Shown: positions 58,923 through 64,000 of the stretch, one piece after another
Numbering within the stretch: position 1 is the first letter of the stretch
Layout: each line of letters begins with the position of its first letter
DNA from: Pochonia chlamydosporia 170
Taxonomy: Eukaryota; Ascomycota; Sordariomycetes; Hypocreales; Clavicipitaceae
Assembly (NCBI RefSeq): GCF_001653235.2
Contig: NC_035794.1
Span: 3,844,001 to 3,908,000, forward strand
Direction of reading: 5' to 3'
Length of the DNA: 64,000 nucleotides
The notes under the pieces: model-generated
Told to the model about the DNA's origin: nothing
Seen by the model: the letters and a program-made list of their open reading frames with translations, nothing else
Databases searched by the model: none
Program-made: the position numbers and the translations under genes

Positions 58923-59996
58923 ATGTCCACGGCCGACTTTTTGATTGGACAGATGGCAGGGGAAAACGAGATCGACCCAGTACTGTTTGACCCTGCCCAT
59001 CGATCCTTCACTAGGTCTCCTCAGGCAAACTTCTTCGACGATGGAACGACTCATACGCTGCCCTATCCGTTGTCAGGACTGCCAGGAGGACCGAAATCTC
59101 AACCTGCCCCCTTCGAAAATCAACTTGGGGGACTCAAAGGGAACCTATACCCTTTCAGCAACGGGTGCCAGTATCCTCCGACCGCATTAGACCCCGTTGT
59201 CGACACCTCTGGCGCATCTTCCAACATTAAAGGCCAAGGCACTGACTCCCAGACGCTGTCCCCTGACGACACTTCCAAGAAATCTCACAAGCCCAGCAAA
59301 AAGGCATCCAAGAAGACGACAGAAACGACGACAAAATCATCAAAACAGAAGCCCTCTGCGGAAACAAAAACAAGCACAGCCCCCAAGACACGAAAACAGC
59401 CGAAACGCGAGGCAGCCAAGTCCAAAACACAACCAACCGAGGAACCGAAGGAGAAAAAATCCAGGAATCGACGCCAAAGATCCCTTGAAAGGAACCGCGT
59501 GGCCGCGTCAAAATGTCGAAAGCGAAAGAAGCAGTGGACTGATAACCTGGAGCAGAAGAAATCCGGGCTCGAATCCATCCACAACGAGCTACAGGCCGAG
59601 TATATGCAACTTTTGCAGGAGTCGTCCCAGCTTAAGAATTTCCTGATAGGCCATTCGGGATGTCAGGATCCGAACATCGATGTATGGATAAAGAACGAGG
59701 CGTCAAAGTTTGTTCGCAACCTTCACATGACAAACCGCGTAAACAGTGTTTATTCTGTTCCAAGTTTGGATGGTAAGTCGACGCCAAAGACGAACCAGAG
59801 TGGTCGAGATGTGTCTCGTCCATCATCCATCACGACTGACAACTCTTTAGGAAATGGTTCGACTTCACTGAATTCATCGAGTGCCAGTCCAGTGACGGGA
59901 ATGTCCCAAATGTCACCGGATCTTGAAAACGAAGGCTTGGACAGCGACGAATATTCGGACGAAGGAGATGCTTTTGATGGAGATTTTGAAGATTGA
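58923..59996 (+). CDS. Atf/CREB-type bZIP transcription factor
   Basis: Nuclear regulator of 357 residues, one exon. The basic region NRVAASKCRKRKK (N191, R199, the invariant N-x7-R) is followed by a zipper (heptads from about 207 to 235: NLEQKKSGLESIHNELQAEYMQLLQ), then LIGHSGCQDPNIDVWI, a motif characteristic of the Atf1/Atf21/AtfA family, which responds to stress MAPK signalling. Residues about 110-180 are a long Lys/Ser/Thr-rich stretch, almost certainly disordered and basic. The C-terminal tail is Ser-rich then very acidic (DEYSDEGDAFDGDFED). The start at 58923 is preferred over an in-frame ATG at 58875 because the family often begins MSxxDFL; either is possible. Confidence 0.85.
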   Translation: MSTADFLIGQMAGENEIDPVLFDPAHRSFTRSPQANFFDDGTTHTLPYPLSGLPGGPKSQPAPFENQLGGLKGNLYPFSNGCQYPPTALDPVVDTSGASSNIKGQGTDSQTLSPDDTSKKSHKPSKKASKKTTETTTKSSKQKPSAETKTSTAPKTRKQPKREAAKSKTQPTEEPKEKKSRNRRQRSLERNRVAASKCRKRKKQWTDNLEQKKSGLESIHNELQAEYMQLLQESSQLKNFLIGHSGCQDPNIDVWIKNEASKFVRNLHMTNRVNSVYSVPSLDGKSTPKTNQSGRDVSRPSSITTDNSLGNGSTSLNSSSASPVTGMSQMSPDLENEGLDSDEYSDEGDAFDGDFED

Positions 59997-60715
59997 TAAA
60001 CTCTACGATTGGACTGACCCGAAAACGGTCCAATTTGCAGCACAAAAGACAATTCAACAATCGGACTGGCGCGGCCGTCAGCCAGCAAACCTTGAATGAA
60101 AGGATACACCCCAAAGTGATTAATATCACTTGGAGCGATTTATACTGAGCGACGTCGAACGAACAAATTTTTTTTCACAGCGTAACGTGGGAGGCAGCGA
60201 TGACTTTTCTAATGACTATTTGGATGTGGAATGCTATAACTGTAGCTACTAGGGCATGGACGGGGATCTTGAACAGATCAAAAATCAGCAATGTGTTTGC
60301 GTCGCAGCGTGAAAGTGTTTATAGGATGAGTCTGGCCGGGACGACGACGTACATACCATAACTTTCTTCGCTCCAAGATATATATACCACGCCACCAGAA
60401 TCCAGCTGCTTTGCTGCGTGGAGATTATGGAGCTCTGTACCGCGAATTATTATTGTATTTGGTATCGAGTATGTAGGTACCTATACTATAGATCTGATTA
60501 ACATAAATCATAATAGATTCCGAGACGTTATTGCGACGAACACTATTACAGCCGTGTTGGTATGTCCGAACCGTAAGGTCCGGCCAGCCTGGTGGCGTAT
60601 TTTGTGTGGGTGCATAATCCCATTTCGGGCACCGTGCTACTATTCACTGATCAAAACGTCAACCTGTGATGATATTATGACTGCCTTGTATTTCTATTTC
60701 TATTTGAATTGCATT

Positions 60716-60797
60716 TACCGGGCGAATCCACACGATGACTCGCCCGATGGGCTTCTTTTCCAGAGGTGTATTTATACCTGGATTCGCCCTCCGGTGA
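60716..60797. repeat. Inverted repeat with 11-bp perfect core
   Basis: The core GGGCGAATCCA (60720-60730) recurs inverted as TGGATTCGCCC at 60779-60789, with partial pairing continuing outward (ACCGG / CCGGT). The loop is about 48 nt and itself contains CGCCCGATGGGC. Confidence 0.6.
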
Positions 60798-61031
60798 CCT
60801 GACTTTCTGCGGTTGCAAATATCCGCATTGTCATTTGACTTACTTTGGGTATAGGGCATCGCTGTTGTTACGACCGAGTCACGGCCTGCGATGTTGACGA
60901 CGGCCATTACGAATACGTTCTAGTTAACGGGGGGTGGTTTCGCAAGCCGGTCGATTCGATCCGAGACGGGGAATATACAGCGGTATGGGCGACTTCATGC
61001 TACAATACAGTTGAGCAGTTTATCAAACCAT

Positions 61032-61054
61032 CGTCCGCCTTACATTGGCGGACG
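61032..61054. repeat. Short perfect hairpin
   Basis: CGTCCGCC pairs with GGCGGACG across a 7-nt loop. Confidence 0.6.
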
Positions 61055-61893
61055 GTTGTGTCACAGATAAAGGTCACTCTCGACTAACGATTCACAACAC
61101 GCCAATCTTCGCAACAAACTCAGCGTCGCGGTTATTGTACGATGTTTATTCGATGGGCCCTTTTTTTGTTTTGCGATAGTTGCCCATCAAGGAAATGTTC
61201 CGGCTGTAGCGCAGCTTAGTTGACACCGCCATTATGCGAAAGGAGCCAACTCTGGACACTGACAACGATTCCCGAGGAGCATTAGCCTGTTGAAAAGCTT
61301 GGAAACTGCAAAAAACAGGTCGGGTTGTCAAAGTTATGGCGATCTAGCACAGAGTCTCTGCGCTCATTGTCTCTTTATTCCTGCAATAGGCAATCACAAC
61401 ATGCAATTCCCGTCATGGGAATTGGTAGGCTACAGAGAGTAGCATGGCCATCGAAGAATACATACTACAAATATCCCCTTGTTGAATACACCATGTAGTT
61501 CCTTGACAGCCCCCGAATACTTGCCGCGTAAATACGTTGCCGTCGTTTAGACTGAGCAGCAACAACAATCATACACTTTGGCTCGAGTGGGCGCTGCAAC
61601 CACAACATCTTTTCACGCCACATTGACAGCACATTAATTCAGCTGTGTTCAGCATTGCTACATTGAGCCAAGCGTAGAGATGGAGGGCATCTGCACGGGA
61701 ATAAATGAGGGGCACCGTCATCGTATTCATCGTAAACGTGAAACCCATTCACTTTCCCAGAAAAAGAGACGATCTCCCAGCTTTAGCCTGTCACGTGGCT
61801 GACGGAAGGCAACCAGCAGCCAAAATTCTTGCCAAGCATGAATTGACATTGAATTTGGTGTCGGGTGATGCGTAGAGTGATACTGATTCGGCA

Positions 61894-64000
61894 ATGGATC
61901 CTTTGTCCATAGCTAGTAGCTCGGCTGCTTTGAAGGGGTCATGTTTTGAGGTATATCGCCATGAATCTCGCTCAGAAACGTTCCAATGTAACCTAAACTG
62001 ACCGTGGTTCTAGCTCGTTGGATTCACCAACAGCATTGTACACGACAAGGTACCTGATGAAGACTCAACTATAGCCGGTCTGGGTTGGGATATTCACTAT
62101 GTCTCGCAAGTATTGGACGATATTAACCTCAATTGGAGGACCGGCTCATCCGCACTGATGATGCACCCATCTGCCAGCTTGGGCATGTGGCCAAACATTC
62201 AACACAACTTGAACAGCACCGGAGTGACCCTAGAGGGTCTGAAAAAGGATTTATTGCCTGTTGTCACCAGCGGACGTGGTGGCGGTTTGCGAGGTGCCAG
62301 TTCCAAGGCATGGGCTTTGGGCCGGCGAGTGAAGGCGATAGCATCGAGGCGACAACGGATACAAAGTCATCACATGGCTCTGAAAGTCGGCGCAAACTTG
62401 ATTAGAATGTGAGTCCAGTAATGGCAACCATAGTAGTCTTATTAGGACTTTAGGAATTATACTAACAGTTGAATAGGGGCATGGCTTTGCTGAGATTTGC
62501 GCCTCCTCATGAAATGCAACCTGCCTTGGCTGTTCTCGACATTGAGATCAGGAATCTCCAGACGGCCATAGAGAATGTAAGGCGTATATCCTGGATTGAT
62601 AGCGCTGATGAAGCTGAACGGCAAGGGATGGCGGTCGTTATGGAGGGCTTGGCTGCGGCAGCTAGCTCCTTTTACTCCTTTGCGTTAACGCCTGCTCCTC
62701 CTCTTCCTCCTACACAACCTTCGTGGAATTCAGCTCACCCAAATTATAACCCGGCACCTGGTCCTACGCAATCACCATGGAACCAAGCAGGTTCATACTA
62801 CAACTCGGCGCCTCCTCCTCCTTACACGCAGGCCGTACAGCCTGGGCCTACACAAGACGAGGGGTCAGAAGAAGAGTCGGACGACGGGAGGTATCCGACA
62901 AACTTTATCTTGGCTGCTCGAGAAAACGACGTGGCTGAGCTCCAGAGACTGGTGGCTAGGGGTGAAGATATTCTGGCAACTGGAGAACACGGGCAATCCC
63001 CTGCGTTCTCTGCTGCTGCCATGGGGAAACTTGAGGCCCTCGAGTACCTCATCACCCACGGAGGCGACTACCAAGCTGGAAACGAATACGACTTCACACC
63101 GCTGAACGCAGCTTGTAATCATGGCCAGCCGGATGCGCTAGAAATGTTGATACGCTATGGCGCAGACTTTCGCAAACCATCGTGTGACGGACAGACTCCT
63201 TTGTACTGCGCAGCAAAGTTTGGTCACCTCCGTTCAGTCAAGATTCTTCTCAGCCATGGGGTTGACAAAGATTTCATTCATCCATTAGACACGCAGAATG
63301 TGTCACCTCTCAACGCGGCTGCCAGCAACGGCCACCACGACGTTGTCAAGTACCTTATCGAACAAGGTGCAGATTTCCACAAGCCCAACTACCTGGGCCA
63401 AAATCCAGTCAGAACAGCCGCGGAGGGCTGCCATGTAGAGACGGTGAAGCTTCTCATATCGTACAACGCGGACATTCGACTTCCATCCAACGACGGGAAT
63501 ACACCACTGCATAAGGTAGCTTCAAAGGGCAACGTTGAACTCGTGAATCTGCTCCTGGACAGGGGAGCAGTAATTGATGCGCTGACACAAAGTGGTGTAA
63601 CGCCATTGTATCTCGCAGCCGACTCTGGACATGCTCCAGTAGTGAGGATACTACTGGACCGGGGAGCAAATCCCAATACCGTGGGAGAATCGCAATGGAC
63701 GGCACTTAACACGGCAGCTGACGAGAACCACACCGAAGTTGTACAAATTCTCCTACAGCGAGGCGCAAACCCAAACATACCAAACAAGAATGGCTGGGGG
63801 CCGCTACACTCAGCTGCTAAAGCAGGCAACGTCGAGATTGTCAGGTTATTACTACAAGCACAAGCGAACAAAGACGCGGCCGAAACTGGCGAGGGTCACA
63901 CCGCACTGTATACAGCTGCTCAAAATGGACAAAAAGAGGTTGTCAAGGCGTTGCTGGAATTTGGTGCAGATCCAAACCGGTCAAGTAAAGGGAAATGGAC
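61894..64000 (+). CDS. STAND-like ankyrin-repeat protein (3' end outside window)
   Basis: Exons 61894-61950, 62014-62408 and 62477 to beyond 64000; both joins keep frame. The N-terminus MDPLSIASSSAALKG is the fungal STAND N-terminal signature, followed by a helical domain (LVGFTNSIVHD, IQSHHMALKVGANLIRM). A Pro/Tyr-rich linker (about residues 215-275) has repeated PTQPSWN/PTQSPWN units. From about residue 290 at least eleven ankyrin repeats follow, each with TPL-x-x-AA and G-x-x-x-V/A-x-x-LL marks (e.g. GVTPLYLAADSGHAPVVRILL, split DRGANPN). Ankyrin repeats bind partner proteins; such proteins often take part in fungal recognition and defence-like responses. There is no NACHT or NB-ARC ATPase between the N-terminal domain and the repeats, which is unusual for STAND architecture but known in simpler relatives. 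Confidence 0.85.

Larger units (their letters stand above)
59997..61893. other. Spacer with two hairpin-forming inverted repeats
   Basis: No gene recognised. An open plus-strand frame at 60845-61087 has protein-like content (GHYEYVLVNGGWFRKPVDSI) but no ATG and no family. Two GC-rich hairpins at 60716-60797 and 61032-61054 flank or lie in it and are listed separately. Confidence 0.4.

Noticed and set aside
1..64000. Secondary-metabolite backbone gene, CRISPR array or complete transposon
   Set aside because: No PKS, NRPS, terpene cyclase, transposase, reverse transcriptase or spaced repeats were seen in any frame.

Overview
The window is nuclear DNA of a filamentous ascomycete. Most genes carry 45-80 nt introns with GT...AG ends and CTAAC-like branch points. 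The families present (HET domain, Zn2Cys6 regulator, fungal rhodopsin-like membrane protein, STAND-type ankyrin protein, Vac8, Rtt109, Snf4) are typical of Pezizomycotina. Protein style suggests Sordariomycetes, probably Hypocreales; that placement is an inference. There is no rRNA, convincing tRNA, CRISPR array or PKS/NRPS gene. I rebuilt exon structures by hand and, for nearly all multi-exon genes, checked that the spliced length is a multiple of three.

Layout. 1-8.6 kb: an accessory metabolic group made of a Zn2Cys6 regulator (cut by the window edge), a DUF3425-type bZIP regulator, a short-chain dehydrogenase, an HSL-type esterase and a Baeyer-Villiger monooxygenase (BVMO) with one frameshift. 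These three enzymes could act in series: alcohol to ketone, ketone to ester, ester to acid plus alcohol. 8.6-12 kb: decayed sequence, including a kinase-like relic. 12-20 kb: a rhodopsin-like membrane protein, a secreted GH172/DUF2961 protein, the histone acetyltransferase Rtt109 and a D-2-hydroxyacid dehydrogenase. 20-25.7 kb: gene-poor accessory DNA with two secreted proteins (one with a WXG100-like pattern), a 38-nt poly(A) tract and coding relics. 25.7-31.8 kb: a BTB protein, an amidase-fold protein whose two catalytic serines are replaced, and an S66/MccF-like peptidase.

32-47.4 kb is a housekeeping block: Alb1 (60S biogenesis), mitochondrial IF3 and Imp1 (head to head), Vac8, Snf4 (AMPK gamma) and a large RhoGAP. 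48-53.6 kb holds a secreted lipase, a secreted M14 carboxypeptidase and the small replication protein RPA3. 54-56 kb is a HET-domain gene stopped twice in frame. 58.9-60 kb is an Atf-like bZIP factor. The window ends inside a STAND-like ankyrin-repeat protein.

The best candidates for novelty are the serine-less amidase, the WXG100-like secreted protein, the dehydrogenase/BVMO/esterase group with its regulators, and the decayed HET and kinase-like genes, which suggest recent loss of self-recognition functions.
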